A stretch of DNA of 64,000 nucleotides, taken from NCBI RefSeq assembly GCF_039832105.1, contig NZ_JBDOHS010000002.1:124001-188000 (forward strand), read 5' to 3'. Every line of letters starts with the position of its first letter. Positions within the stretch are counted from its first letter, which is position 1. The stretch is from Dorea_A sp016295505 (GTDB lineage Bacteria > Bacillota > Clostridia > Lachnospirales > Lachnospiraceae). Shown here piece after piece: positions 1 to 9,075 of the stretch. The notes under the pieces are model-generated. The model was given only the letters and a program-made list of their open reading frames with translations. It was not told where the DNA came from and made no database searches. Made by a program: the position numbers and the translations under genes.

Positions 1-1372
1 TGTTTTTGCCATCCATCACCACCTCTGCTTTCACGGCATCGATAAGTGCCGACTGTGTATGGTCTTTTGTTTCCAAAGCATTCATAATCTGATCATCAAT
101 GGTCTTTGCTGTCATAATATGAATTACAGACACTGTATTCTTCTGCCCCTGCCTCCAGAGTCTTGCTACTGTCTGCTGATATAATTCAAGGCTCCAAGTA
201 AGACCAAACCAGACAAGGATATTTCCACCACTTTGAAGATTAAGACCATGCCCCGCTGATGCTGGATGGATAAGTCCCACCGATACTTCTCCTGCATTCC
301 ATCTTCGTATATTGGCATCCTTATCCAGTCTGCAGTAATCAATACCGATTTCTTCAAGTCTTGAAACAATCCTGTCCAGATCATGCTGATACCAGTAAGC
401 TACCAGCACTGGATTTCCACAGGCTGACTCAATAATATCTTCCAGTGCATCCAGCTTTCTGCTATGGATTTCCTCTATGCTTCCATCATCCATATACACA
501 GCACCATTTGCCATCTGAACCAGTTTTCCTGAAAGAGCCGCTGCATTTGCTGCAGTAACTTCTCCCTTTGGAAGCTTTAACAGTAAGTCCTGTTTCATCC
601 TCACATATTTAAGCAGTTCCTTTTTATCCAGATGCACGGTATATCTGGAATTCACCAGTTCCGGCATTTTCAAGTGATCAGCTGACTTCATGGAAATTGT
701 GATATCTGAAATCCTGTCATATATGGCTTTCTCTGCACCCGGCAGAAGCTTGTAACTGTAAACTATCGGACCATTTGCTTTATCCGGCTTAAAATATCTT
801 TCCCTGTACTGACCGATAAACCTGCCAAGTCTTTCTCCCTTGTCCAGAAGTTTGTATTCCGCAAACAGATCCATAAGACCATTGCTTGACGGTGTACCGG
901 TCAGACCTACGATGCGATGTACCTTTGGTCTTACCTTCATCAAAGCCTTGAATCTTTTTGACTGATGATTCTTGAAAGATGACAGTTCATCCACAACCAC
1001 CATATCGTAATCAAAAGGAAGTCCGCTCTTTTCAATCAGCCACTGCACATTTTCCCTGTTGATCAGATAAATATCAGCATCCGCTTTCAATGCTTTTATT
1101 CTTTCAGCCTCAGTGCCAACTGCCACACTATATTTCAAATCTGAAATGTGATCCCATTTTTGGATTTCATCCGGCCATGATAATTTGGCAACTCTTATCG
1201 GTGCTATTACCAGAACCTTCCTCACATCGAAGCTGTCAAACATCAGATTGCTTATTGCAGTCAGTGTGATGGAAGTTTTTCCTAAACCACACCCAAGTAA
1301 GACTGCTGCCACCGGATGATTCTCGATATACTCTGTCGCAAAGGACTGATATTCATGTGGTTCGTATTTCAT
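1..1372 (-). CDS. SNF2/DEAD-type helicase of phage replication module (C-terminus runs off window)
   Basis: An open minus-strand frame starts at the ATG at 1370-1372 and stays open to the left edge, giving about 457 codons. The protein begins MKYEPHEYQ and soon shows a Walker A-like GCGLGKTS, then an ELSSFKN segment after the DEAD-type acidic motif. The C-terminal half carries the SNF2 helicase motifs, including GLNLQSG and a QTVARLWRQGQ-type arginine motif. Phage SNF2 proteins of this kind are usually about 450-470 aa, so only a few residues should be missing. It would be an ATP-dependent DNA translocase in phage DNA replication or recombination. It overlaps the upstream VRR-NUC gene by 20 bp, so the two are probably translationally coupled. 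The family is clear; the exact role is inferred from the neighbourhood. Confidence 0.88.
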   Translation of the reverse strand, partial: MKYEPHEYQSFATEYIENHPVAAVLLGCGLGKTSITLTAISNLMFDSFDVRKVLVIAPIRVAKLSWPDEIQKWDHISDLKYSVAVGTEAERIKALKADADIYLINRENVQWLIEKSGLPFDYDMVVVDELSSFKNHQSKRFKALMKVRPKVHRIVGLTGTPSSNGLMDLFAEYKLLDKGERLGRFIGQYRERYFKPDKANGPIVYSYKLLPGAEKAIYDRISDITISMKSADHLKMPELVNSRYTVHLDKKELLKYVRMKQDLLLKLPKGEVTAANAAALSGKLVQMANGAVYMDDGSIEEIHSRKLDALEDIIESACGNPVLVAYWYQHDLDRIVSRLEEIGIDYCRLDKDANIRRWNAGEVSVGLIHPASAGHGLNLQSGGNILVWFGLTWSLELYQQTVARLWRQGQKNTVSVIHIMTAKTIDDQIMNALETKDHTQSALIDAVKAEVVMDGKN

Positions 1373-1634
1373 CGATAATCCCTCCAATCTGCTCCGGCTT
1401 ATCAAGTACAAAAACCTTAAACCCAAGCGACCTTAGCATCTTATGTCTTGCCATCTGCAGTGGTCTTGGCTTTTTACCCGGAGCCTTAACCTCTATGAAT
1501 GCCATCCTCCCATTTTTCATAAGGCAGATACGGTCTGGCATCCCATCGAATCCAGGCGATGTGAATTTCGGGCAGATACCACCTTCGGCTCTCACCGCCT
1601 GAACCAGCTTCTGTTCTACTGTTTTTTCTCTCAT
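1353..1634 (-). CDS. VRR-NUC domain nuclease
   Basis: This 93-residue protein is almost entirely one VRR-NUC domain, a PD-(D/E)XK-type nuclease fold found alone in phages and fused in FAN1-like repair nucleases. The visible catalytic pattern is GFDGMPDR followed by FIEVKAPG, which supplies the Asp, Glu and Lys of the active site, then KPRPLQ, typical of the family. In phages it nearly always sits next to an SNF2 helicase, as it does here with a 20-bp overlap. It likely acts on branched or nicked DNA during phage replication or recombination. The substrate is not known from sequence. Confidence 0.9.
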   Translation of the reverse strand: MREKTVEQKLVQAVRAEGGICPKFTSPGFDGMPDRICLMKNGRMAFIEVKAPGKKPRPLQMARHKMLRSLGFKVFVLDKPEQIGGIIDEIRTT

Positions 1635-1730
1635 GTTCTTATTACCTCAAAAATCCCCTATATATAAAAAATGTGTATTATGGTATCTATAGGGCATCTT
1701 TTTTATACTTTCATATTTATAGAAAATATT

Positions 1731-1852
1731 GGGAACATAGGAACAAAAGTAGTAAAGTTGGCATCCGCCGCCCACATTTGGTCTGTTCCCAAAAATGTGC
1801 CTGACATCCTTTCATGGAACAAATGAGTGTTCCCGGAACAGTCCTATGTTCC
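1731..1852. repeat. Cluster of GGAACA boxes, candidate iteron/operator array
   Basis: The non-coding stretch between VRR-NUC and the VapE stop codon holds seven copies of GGAACA or its complement. They are at 1731-1745 (two in direct order), 1784-1790, 1816-1821, 1828-1840 (TGTTCCCGGAACA, a 13-bp palindrome) and 1847-1852. The outer copies form an inverted pair, GGAACATAGGA against TCCTATGTTCC. The position beside a primase-helicase gene fits a phage replication origin, but an operator for the downstream genes is equally possible. Nothing else is recognised in 1635-1862. Confidence 0.45.
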
Positions 1853-1862
1853 AGATATTTTT

Positions 1863-4193
1863 TTAGTTACGCTCTTTGGGAACAAAGATGAACTGAGGAC
1901 CGTAGTTCGCTACACGCTCTTTTCTATCAAGTCTCACCCATCCAAGCTTCACCAGAATGCCTGACAGTTCATTAGAATCTGCACGCTTTAGATTGGAACG
2001 CTCTTTGCCAAAGCATTCACACCAGATTTCCATATTGCAGACCTGTGTACGTCTGACCGTCCCCTTCTTGCCAATATCAGCCTCACCGGTACCATCAAGG
2101 AAATTCCTTCTCTCAAAGGTATCCATATCATCCCAGTTATCAGGCAGAAGTGCTTCCAGGTACTCACGTACAAGACCTTCACGTTCATCAGACTCCATAG
2201 CTTCCCTCTGTTCAGCCTTTGCAAGTGCCTCAACCTCAGGATCCAGATAAAGCTTTTCCCCGGCTTTCACATAATGCATAACCTCTGCCCAGATCTGCAG
2301 AACATCTTCCTGTGTTACATCCCACGAACGCTTGCTGCCGCCGCCAGGAGTCTTAACCGGCCAGAAACGTCTGTTGCCTGTGGTATCTCTTAAATATCCG
2401 CTCTCAGCATTTGTGGTACCGAAGAATACACACTGTCTTGGATGCGGTGTGGTGCGTTTTCCAAAAGACGCACGGTAAATGTCATTCTGTCTGGATAAGA
2501 AGGAACGAAGTGTTTCCACCTCAGCCTTACGAAGTCCTGCTAACTCACCGATTTCAAGAATCCAGTAACCCTGAAGCTTTTCTGCTGCTGTTTTATCCTT
2601 GGTATCATTTAAGGAAAGTGAATCTGAAAACCACTCACCGCCAAGCTTGGCAATCAGTGTACTCTTACCAATTCCCTGACTTCCATTAAGGACAAGCATG
2701 GTATCAAACTTACAGCCTGGATTTAACACACGACATGCCGCAGCACATAAAGTCTTTCTTGTGACCGCACGGACATATTTATTGTCAGCTGCTCCCAGAT
2801 AATCAATCAGAAGCGTATCCACTCTCTCAACCTTGTCCCACTCAGGAAGTGCCTGCAAAAACTCACGGATCGGATGATAAGAGCGGTCATCTGTGACCTT
2901 TGCAACCGCAATATCATAATTCCTCTGTGAGAAGGTGCCGTAATTCTCATCTACATAACTGATCAGCTGGGCATCATCTGCATCTCTCCAGAACTTTGAC
3001 GGATGTTTCCATGGAACATCACCTTTTATCTCCATACCATCAAGGTGCTGGTTAAACACAATATCCATGAGATTCGGATCGTTCTCCAATATAAGAGTCA
3101 GATTACGAAGTGTATTTCTAAGCTGTAATGACTTATCTTCATACTCCAGTTTCTTCTTCCATGCATCCGGATCCTCTTCATCAAAATCTTCAGCTGCACT
3201 TTCCTGTTTTTCTTTGAAGATAAGAAGCTTTACCTCTTCATCTGAACTTGCAAATTTAGCCATTGCCTTGAATGACTTTTTCGGATCATCATCAGGAAAC
3301 TTATGGACTCTCACCACATCAAAAGCATTCAGAAGCTGACCACATGCAGGGTCTGTCGCATGAAAACTGTAGGAAAACTTGTCATCAATAATGGTTACAC
3401 CAGCACTACTGTCTGCAGGAATATAATCATATCTGCCTTCCATTGCAGATGGCTCATACACATCTCCAAGAAATTTATCAATCGCATCCCTGATAGAATA
3501 GGTACGGCAAAATGCTCCAACCACCCCGTCCTTAGTTAAAGGATCCGCCTGCTGCGATGCAGTTTTCTTTACAGCTTCCGATTCTCTTGAAGATACAGGC
3601 CAGGTAGAAACATCACGCCAGTCATCGTAAAGTCCAAGATAATAATCCGGATCTACAATATCCCCGTCCATAACACGGTAAATGTATTCCCCATTTGAAG
3701 AAGTCGAGGGCCAGTACATCAGTCGGTGCGGCTGGTAGGTTGTATCATCAAACATATCCATGCCGATTTCCTGTGCCACCTTACGTGCAACTGCCGGGTA
3801 TTCATCTTCTGATACATCTCTTTTCAGCGGCATGATCAGACGGAGTCTCGGTGCTTCCGGTGTGTGCTTGTGGGTAGAATAAATACACATCTTGTGGGAA
3901 TTAAACATATCCAGTTCATCCAGAATATCTGCACTGCCATGATCCATATCAAGAGTGAGCATGGAACGGCAAAGCACTGTACCGTTTTTTCGTCTGCCTG
4001 CCTTTAAGTGTCCTGCAACAAAACCGCCCACATCCTTAATGGAATCCTGCTGAGGCTTTGACATTTTTCTGTACTCATCCACTGTTTCCGTAGTAGTCTG
4101 CGTAGTACTTACCCTTTTACAGAAATCCTCCCAAGATATCTCATTGTTTTTCCACTTTTTCTCCATTCTGGAATTACCATAAGCTATCTTCAT
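1863..4193 (-). CDS. VapE/VirE-family phage primase-helicase
   Basis: This 776-aa protein has two parts. The first 250 or so residues look like a primase-polymerase domain: LTLDMDHG supplies a DxD-type metal site, followed by STHKHTPEAPRLRL and a TYQPHRLMYWPS segment. The C-terminal half is the VirE/VapE P-loop domain, with Walker A GSQGIGKST at residues 504-512, then WILEIGEL and FFGTTNAESGYLRD, and the TGNRRFWP motif diagnostic of this family. Such proteins unwind and prime phage DNA at the origin. The gene overlaps the upstream DUF4406-like gene by 20 bp. The GGAACA repeat cluster directly after its stop codon may be its target; that link is inference. Confidence 0.92.
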   Translation of the reverse strand: MKIAYGNSRMEKKWKNNEISWEDFCKRVSTTQTTTETVDEYRKMSKPQQDSIKDVGGFVAGHLKAGRRKNGTVLCRSMLTLDMDHGSADILDELDMFNSHKMCIYSTHKHTPEAPRLRLIMPLKRDVSEDEYPAVARKVAQEIGMDMFDDTTYQPHRLMYWPSTSSNGEYIYRVMDGDIVDPDYYLGLYDDWRDVSTWPVSSRESEAVKKTASQQADPLTKDGVVGAFCRTYSIRDAIDKFLGDVYEPSAMEGRYDYIPADSSAGVTIIDDKFSYSFHATDPACGQLLNAFDVVRVHKFPDDDPKKSFKAMAKFASSDEEVKLLIFKEKQESAAEDFDEEDPDAWKKKLEYEDKSLQLRNTLRNLTLILENDPNLMDIVFNQHLDGMEIKGDVPWKHPSKFWRDADDAQLISYVDENYGTFSQRNYDIAVAKVTDDRSYHPIREFLQALPEWDKVERVDTLLIDYLGAADNKYVRAVTRKTLCAAACRVLNPGCKFDTMLVLNGSQGIGKSTLIAKLGGEWFSDSLSLNDTKDKTAAEKLQGYWILEIGELAGLRKAEVETLRSFLSRQNDIYRASFGKRTTPHPRQCVFFGTTNAESGYLRDTTGNRRFWPVKTPGGGSKRSWDVTQEDVLQIWAEVMHYVKAGEKLYLDPEVEALAKAEQREAMESDEREGLVREYLEALLPDNWDDMDTFERRNFLDGTGEADIGKKGTVRRTQVCNMEIWCECFGKERSNLKRADSNELSGILVKLGWVRLDRKERVANYGPQFIFVPKERN

Positions 4194-4617
4194 GACCTAC
4201 CTCCTTCAAATCCTCTGTAAAATAGCGAATCCTTTTATGCTGCTTCTTTGCTTTTTCAATCTCTGCAACCATACCTTCTGAAATAACATCTCCGAATACC
4301 CAGACCTGCTCGCATTTGCTTAAAAGCACGATCCCCATTTTCAGACCAAGCCATCTTTCCGTAGCTTCATCCATAAACTGTGGAAATAATAAATGCGGTG
4401 CCATTGGAATACAGTTCTTCTCCACTGCAAATCTTGAAAATGCCCTGGCTCTGTAAGTATTCTTTTGGGTATCTCCTGCATACGGTGAGCATATATAGAC
4501 CAAAGGGCGGTAAGCGGCAGCCGCTCTGGTTGCACGCTCCTCCGCCTCCACCTTGGTCAGTGCTTCATATACAACAGGATCGTAATAACCTTCGTTGTTG
4601 AATTTACTGACCGACAT
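4174..4617 (-). CDS. DUF4406-type protein (nucleoside deoxyribosyltransferase-like fold)
   Basis: The 147-aa protein carries YICSPYAGD at residues 41-49, then MAPHLLFPQF and a segment with WVFGDVISEGM, the layout of the DUF4406/deoxyribosyltransferase-like fold common in phages. Proteins with this fold can bind or cleave nucleosides, but no enzymatic activity can be asserted here. The start is supported by an AGGAGG site 7 bp upstream. The gene ends inside the start of the VapE gene, within a tightly packed replication operon. The first 35 residues show no recognised domain. Confidence 0.75.
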   Translation of the reverse strand: MSVSKFNNEGYYDPVVYEALTKVEAEERATRAAAAYRPLVYICSPYAGDTQKNTYRARAFSRFAVEKNCIPMAPHLLFPQFMDEATERWLGLKMGIVLLSKCEQVWVFGDVISEGMVAEIEKAKKQHKRIRYFTEDLKEVGHEDSLW

Positions 4618-4619
4618 AT

Positions 4620-5402
4620 TTAATCCTCCTGTTCAATAAGAGGCAAAATCCCGTCTGCCTTTAATAAGTCGTAGATGAAAAGTCTGCCCTTCTGAGTCCA
4701 GTAGGTATGCACCTTGGTATGAATGCTCCCGTCTGTGGCAGGATAAGTATGTGTCTTTGTGCTGGTATAACCTTTTTCCGCATACTTCTGATAAAGAATC
4801 CAGATTCTGCCGCCCTGCTTGAACTGAATCCCCTGTCTGTGAAGATACTCATTCATCTTCTGAGCACTCCAGCCATAGTCCTTTGAAATCTCAGTGATAG
4901 ATACAAGGTCCGGACTGTTAAGAACCACATCGTAGTAACTTGCCTTAGGCTGCATCTCGATAAGCTGCTGTTTCTGCACCGCATTCTCTGCTTCCAGTGC
5001 CATTCTCTGCATACGCTCGGTCTTATAAGCCTGAAGTGCTTCGATCAGAGCATCCGGATTATTCAGCATGTCATCAACTGCATACAACCCGTGTCTTCTG
5101 ATTGCAGGAAGAACCTCCGATGTAACCCATCTCTTGAATCTCTTTGCTGCTGGAAGCTTGCTGGATAAGATAAGACTGTAAAGACCTGATTCGTTGATAA
5201 GCCATCCTCCACGCTGACCTAAACTCGACGCTGTTTTGTCGTTGAGTTTGTCTTCCTCATCGACATGCATAGCAATCGCTTTGTTCGGATCTGCATATCC
5301 AAGAATCTCTGCAACATCCTTACCTACAAAAAATGGCTCCCCATTGATCATTGTGCTGCGGACTGAGCCAAACTCCGCATTCTGAAAAATCTGTAATTCC
5401 AT
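4620..5402 (-). CDS. Phage antirepressor (Bro-N plus KilA-C/ANT domain)
   Basis: Residues 1-105 form a Bro-N domain: FVGKDVAEILGYADPNKAI, then HVDEEDK, then NESGLYSLILSSKLPAAKRF and a KRWVTSEVLPAIR motif. The C-terminal part (about 140-260) resembles the phage antirepressor ANT domain, with ITEISKDYGWSAQKMNEYLH as its helix-turn-helix. Such proteins interfere with phage repressor or bind operator DNA and help switch to lytic growth. The start has an AAGGAGG site 8 bp upstream. A terminator-like hairpin just upstream (5466-5485) makes attenuation of this gene possible. Confidence 0.9.
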   Translation of the reverse strand: MELQIFQNAEFGSVRSTMINGEPFFVGKDVAEILGYADPNKAIAMHVDEEDKLNDKTASSLGQRGGWLINESGLYSLILSSKLPAAKRFKRWVTSEVLPAIRRHGLYAVDDMLNNPDALIEALQAYKTERMQRMALEAENAVQKQQLIEMQPKASYYDVVLNSPDLVSITEISKDYGWSAQKMNEYLHRQGIQFKQGGRIWILYQKYAEKGYTSTKTHTYPATDGSIHTKVHTYWTQKGRLFIYDLLKADGILPLIEQED

Positions 5403-5446
5403 TGAATTACCCTCCTTGAAAAAATATTTGTGAGGTATTTCCTCAA

Positions 5447-5485
5447 GTCACAGGCAAAAAAAATCAGGGAGTTTTTAACCTCCCC
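5447..5485 (-). terminator. Terminator-like hairpin, copy 1 of a duplicated 39-bp element
   Basis: On the minus strand a GGGAGG stem, AAAAA-containing loop and CTCCC arm are followed by TGA and a run of eight T. The whole 39-bp block recurs at 13746-13784 with about one base changed. It sits about 45 bp upstream of the antirepressor ribosome site, so it may act as an attenuator as well as a terminator. Confidence 0.7.
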
Positions 5486-5532
5486 GAAAACTTTTATTTA
5501 TAAATTGATATGTGTAAAATTCCAAATTACAA

Positions 5533-5577
5533 CAAAAAAAGTGTGACAGTTCCATTTTTCATAGAACTATCACACTT
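5533..5577 (-). terminator. Rho-independent terminator of the subtilase gene
   Basis: A long stem with arms AGTGTGATAGTTCTATG and GGAACTGTCACACT (minus strand) is followed by TTTTTTTG. It starts right after the subtilase stop codon and closes the ATPase-protease operon, isolating it from the antirepressor gene. Confidence 0.88.
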
Positions 5578-5579
5578 AC

Positions 5580-7868
5580 TTAATTTATTTTTGTCATAAT
5601 ACGGTTTACATTCTGAATCTGAATAGGTAGAAGATTATCATAAGTTTGCAAAATCTGATCATAAAGACTACCCTTAAAATTGGGAATATCAATCGTTATC
5701 ACAACGAAATATTTAATTTTTTCATGTTCATATTCATCTCGACCGATTGCATGCAAAGAAATAAATGGGTTCAGCAGTGAACTGCATCTCATTCTTACAT
5801 CTTTGCGAATGATAGTGTCCCATTTAAAATCACTATTTCTTAAATCAGCTTCTGCAAAATGTTTTTTTGCCGGCTTGGAAACAGGTAATTCTGACTTAAT
5901 ATATCCTTCTTTTATTAATTCACGAGCTACAACAATATCAGCATCTTTCAAAAGATTCAACTTTTTCTCTGTTGTACCCTTTCTAAAAGGAAATCTCATA
6001 TCATTTGGATAAAATGTATCTTCTATACAGTTATTTGTATATGCATCAGGATCATTTATGTTTGGATTTACAACTGTACAAATTGTCCACTTAATATCAG
6101 CATTTCCATGAATTTCACTAATCCCCGGTGCAAATATAGGTAGCTTAACTGTTGCTGATGAAGTAATTTCTCCCTCGTATAATATTGTGACCTTGTTGTC
6201 AGAACAGTTTAATATATCTTCTACACCATCCAAGCAAAATCCAAAACCGTTCTCAACAGTTCCTTCCAATCCTTCCGATTCTGCTGAATGAATCAATAAA
6301 GCCCTGCCCAGATGGGGAACAATCTGATCAGATGCGGCCATTAATCGTCCTATCTTACCGGCCACTACTGGAGCTGCTAAACTTGTTCCCGCAGTACCCA
6401 TAACCTGATTGCCTGATTTAGTAGTAATAAACGGTCTATCAGTATACCCTCCAAATTCAAGTATATCTGGTTTGATCTTGGCACCTTCTCTTCCAGGTCC
6501 AACACAACTATATGGTGCCCTATATTTATCATTAAGCGGAGATAATGTATATGCCCCTACAGCCAATCCATTTACCATATCTGCCGGAGATTGAACTCTA
6601 TTGAATGGGCTATCTAAAGTACCATCATTTCCAGCAGCAATACAAAATAATGGATTTATCTCTCCTTCATCAATAGCATATGTCAATCGATCGCATACAT
6701 AAGTAAACCTATTAATCTCATCATCAATTATTGCTCCCCTGGGACCAAACGATAAATTATATACTTTAATATCTGGTCTTTCAGTCACTACTTTTTCAAT
6801 AATATCAATCGTTGTATACATCTGATAGTCTGCTTCTGGATTATCAGTTTTTGCAGCAGGAAACACTCTAAATGATTCTACCGAAACCACAGGATTATCT
6901 ACTATATCTGTTTCCATTTTTCCTACCAAGCCCATACCATATAATACAGCTCCACAAACATTAGCTCCATGATCTAGACTTGCTTCTGTTGGTTCAGCTT
7001 TGACCATATCATAGTTATCTACATATGGATCCAGTAATTTTGTTCCACTCTGTACACCGCCATCAAAAACTCCAACCTTAATACTTGATTTCATAATGGT
7101 ATCTGGCAGTTTAGGCGCTGGAGCAACCATTGAACTCACTCGGATTTGCTCCTCCCAGTCATCCCTCATCGGCTTAATACTTCTTAACGGATTATACTTT
7201 TGAGCCAATGCCATAGATTCTCTATCCATATGCATACAAACAAACGTTAATCCATCATCATAAGTTCTGACTACAGCATCCGATTTTTTAATCTTAACAA
7301 CATCAAAAAACCCATCAACTACCTTACCGTAATCTTCTCCTAAAGGATGGATTACTACCTCAACAGTTCCCTCTTCCCATGAATCTGAAAATCCCATTGC
7401 TTTTTCTTCAGGTCTTAATAGATCAATACTTTTTATTGTGCATACTTGATCTTTCCATTTTTTAACATGATCTTTTTTCCCTGTTTCGAATTTACTTTTC
7501 AATTCGGCTAGTTCACTATCCTTCGTGCGTACAAAATACATTTTTGCCTTGGAACTATCTTTAGAATCTAAAGAATATTTTCTTCCACCTACTAATTTCA
7601 TACCTGATTCAGCAACAAGAGAACTAGGCGTATATGACTTTGCCTCATATTTGGGTTCTAGACGAATACAAACAATCTTTTCATCAAGAAATACTTCTTC
7701 ACTATCCCTAATAGAATCCTGTATTCTGCTTATATCTGAACATAATCTAACCTTAGCTTCCCCATATTCATGTGGAAAAGTTGGAGAGCCGCCTCCATTT
7801 CTTTTTGTCAAGGGTTCGATATAATATTGCCCATTTGCAATTATTGGATGTTTTCCATTATTTCCCAT
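5580..7868 (-). CDS. Subtilisin-like (S8) serine protease, IetS-like partner of AAA ATPase
   Basis: The 762-aa protein has a complete S8 triad: Asp269 in KVGVFDGG, His300 in SLDHGANV and Ser496 in GTAGTSLAAP. The first 250 residues and the last 200 match no domain I recognise. No signal peptide or membrane segment is seen, so it should act in the cytoplasm. An S8 protease directly downstream of an AAA ATPase is the arrangement of IetA/IetS, first described for plasmid stability in Agrobacterium and later reported as an anti-phage pair. The gap to the ATPase gene is 4 bp, so they are co-translated. The catalytic class is certain; the defence or toxin role is inferred from gene pairing. Confidence 0.85.
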   Translation of the reverse strand: MGNNGKHPIIANGQYYIEPLTKRNGGGSPTFPHEYGEAKVRLCSDISRIQDSIRDSEEVFLDEKIVCIRLEPKYEAKSYTPSSLVAESGMKLVGGRKYSLDSKDSSKAKMYFVRTKDSELAELKSKFETGKKDHVKKWKDQVCTIKSIDLLRPEEKAMGFSDSWEEGTVEVVIHPLGEDYGKVVDGFFDVVKIKKSDAVVRTYDDGLTFVCMHMDRESMALAQKYNPLRSIKPMRDDWEEQIRVSSMVAPAPKLPDTIMKSSIKVGVFDGGVQSGTKLLDPYVDNYDMVKAEPTEASLDHGANVCGAVLYGMGLVGKMETDIVDNPVVSVESFRVFPAAKTDNPEADYQMYTTIDIIEKVVTERPDIKVYNLSFGPRGAIIDDEINRFTYVCDRLTYAIDEGEINPLFCIAAGNDGTLDSPFNRVQSPADMVNGLAVGAYTLSPLNDKYRAPYSCVGPGREGAKIKPDILEFGGYTDRPFITTKSGNQVMGTAGTSLAAPVVAGKIGRLMAASDQIVPHLGRALLIHSAESEGLEGTVENGFGFCLDGVEDILNCSDNKVTILYEGEITSSATVKLPIFAPGISEIHGNADIKWTICTVVNPNINDPDAYTNNCIEDTFYPNDMRFPFRKGTTEKKLNLLKDADIVVARELIKEGYIKSELPVSKPAKKHFAEADLRNSDFKWDTIIRKDVRMRCSSLLNPFISLHAIGRDEYEHEKIKYFVVITIDIPNFKGSLYDQILQTYDNLLPIQIQNVNRIMTKIN

Positions 7869-7872
7869 AAAA

Positions 7873-8964
7873 TCACTCCTTCAAATATCTATCAACTGAC
7901 GATGTAGGTATTCCTGTCAATTCAGATATCTTTTTCACAGATATCTTTTTGCAGTTATCCTTTAATGCTTTACATATCGTAACCTTCTGTTCCTTAGTTC
8001 GCACTCCTACAAACTCACAATATTCTCTTAGTACACAAGAGGTTATTGTGTATTCAGGATTAATAATGATTCTTCTTTTAATATGCTCACACATTTTGCA
8101 CAGATCGGCAGCTGACATTTGTTCTGTTCCATCTACGATAAGCTGAATAATTCCATTGTCGATTTCTTCGTATCTCTTCCCCATCCCGCGTTTAATCAAC
8201 ATCAGACGTTGTTCTTTCTCCGGAAGGGATATTTCAATGTTTCTATCAAATCTTCTCCATATTGCTTTGTCCAAAAGTTCTGGATGATTTGTTGCCCCAA
8301 TCACGATGCATGTCACCGGGCAGGATTCCAGTTCTTTCAATAAAACATTTACGAGTCTCTTTAGCTCGCCTAAATCTGTAGCGTCATCTCTTCTTTTTGC
8401 AATTGCATCTATTTCGTCTAAAAACAATATCACATTTTGTTCTTTAGCATACTGAAATATGCTCTTTATATTTTGACCACTTCTTCCAAGATAACTGGAT
8501 ATAGAATTTGCCAAATCTAAGGTTACTATTGGCATATTCAATTTGTACGACAGCCATTTGGATATATATGTCTTGCCAACACCAGGCTTTCCATGAAGCA
8601 AAATACTATTTGGAGGAACAATATCCTCTTCCAAGAATTTATTCAGCAAACTTCTTTCTTGAATAAATTGGTTCAATTCCTCCATTTCAGCTTCTACAAG
8701 AATTGGATTTTCTACAAACACAGGTTCTTCCAAATTTACTAAACGATTCCTTGTTTCTCTATCCACAGGCACTGGCGAAAGATCCATACTTCTCATAACA
8801 TCAGTTCCTGAATTGGTACAAGCAAGGATACGCATAATTTCTGCTGACGTAACAGGATCTTCCTTTTTTAGTTTTCTTCCCAGCATTAAGGCTATCGCCT
8901 CAATATTCTTCCTATCATTATTTAGTGCTGCTCGAATAAGTTTCGGCACATATTCATATGTCAT
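7873..8964 (-). CDS. AAA ATPase, IetA-like, with possible C-terminal helix-turn-helix
   Basis: The 363-aa protein has a classical AAA core: Walker A GKPGVGKT at residues 125-132, Walker B ILFLDEIDAIA at 179-189, a sensor region VIGATNHPE and an arginine-finger segment RRFDRNIEI. The N-terminal 110 residues are helical. The last 40 residues contain KKISELTGIPTSSVDRYLKE, which reads like a helix-turn-helix, so the protein may also bind DNA. It is the first gene of a two-gene operon with the S8 protease. In IetAS-type pairs the ATPase is thought to control the protease. Autoregulation through the repeated boxes upstream is my inference. Confidence 0.87.
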   Translation of the reverse strand: MTYEYVPKLIRAALNNDRKNIEAIALMLGRKLKKEDPVTSAEIMRILACTNSGTDVMRSMDLSPVPVDRETRNRLVNLEEPVFVENPILVEAEMEELNQFIQERSLLNKFLEEDIVPPNSILLHGKPGVGKTYISKWLSYKLNMPIVTLDLANSISSYLGRSGQNIKSIFQYAKEQNVILFLDEIDAIAKRRDDATDLGELKRLVNVLLKELESCPVTCIVIGATNHPELLDKAIWRRFDRNIEISLPEKEQRLMLIKRGMGKRYEEIDNGIIQLIVDGTEQMSAADLCKMCEHIKRRIIINPEYTITSCVLREYCEFVGVRTKEQKVTICKALKDNCKKISVKKISELTGIPTSSVDRYLKE

Positions 8965-8983
8965 ATACCATCATTCCTATCTA

Positions 8984-9074
8984 TTTTTATTTTGGGATAT
9001 ATACTATATTATGTGTTCTAAGGCTTTTTGTCAATATTTATCCCACATTATTCTATTTCTTTTATTTTGGGATA
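8984..9074 (-). promoter_or_regulatory. Promoter of the ATPase-protease operon with repeated TATCCCAAAATAAAA boxes
   Basis: On the minus strand a TTGACA -35 (9029-9034) and a TAATAT -10 (9006-9011) are separated by exactly 17 bp. Identical 15-bp boxes lie downstream of the -10 (8985-8999) and upstream of the -35 (9060-9074). A third, inverted partial box (TATCCCA on the plus strand, 9039-9045) lies just upstream of the -35. This symmetry around the promoter suggests a repressor site. Confidence 0.8.
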
Positions 9075-9075
9075 G

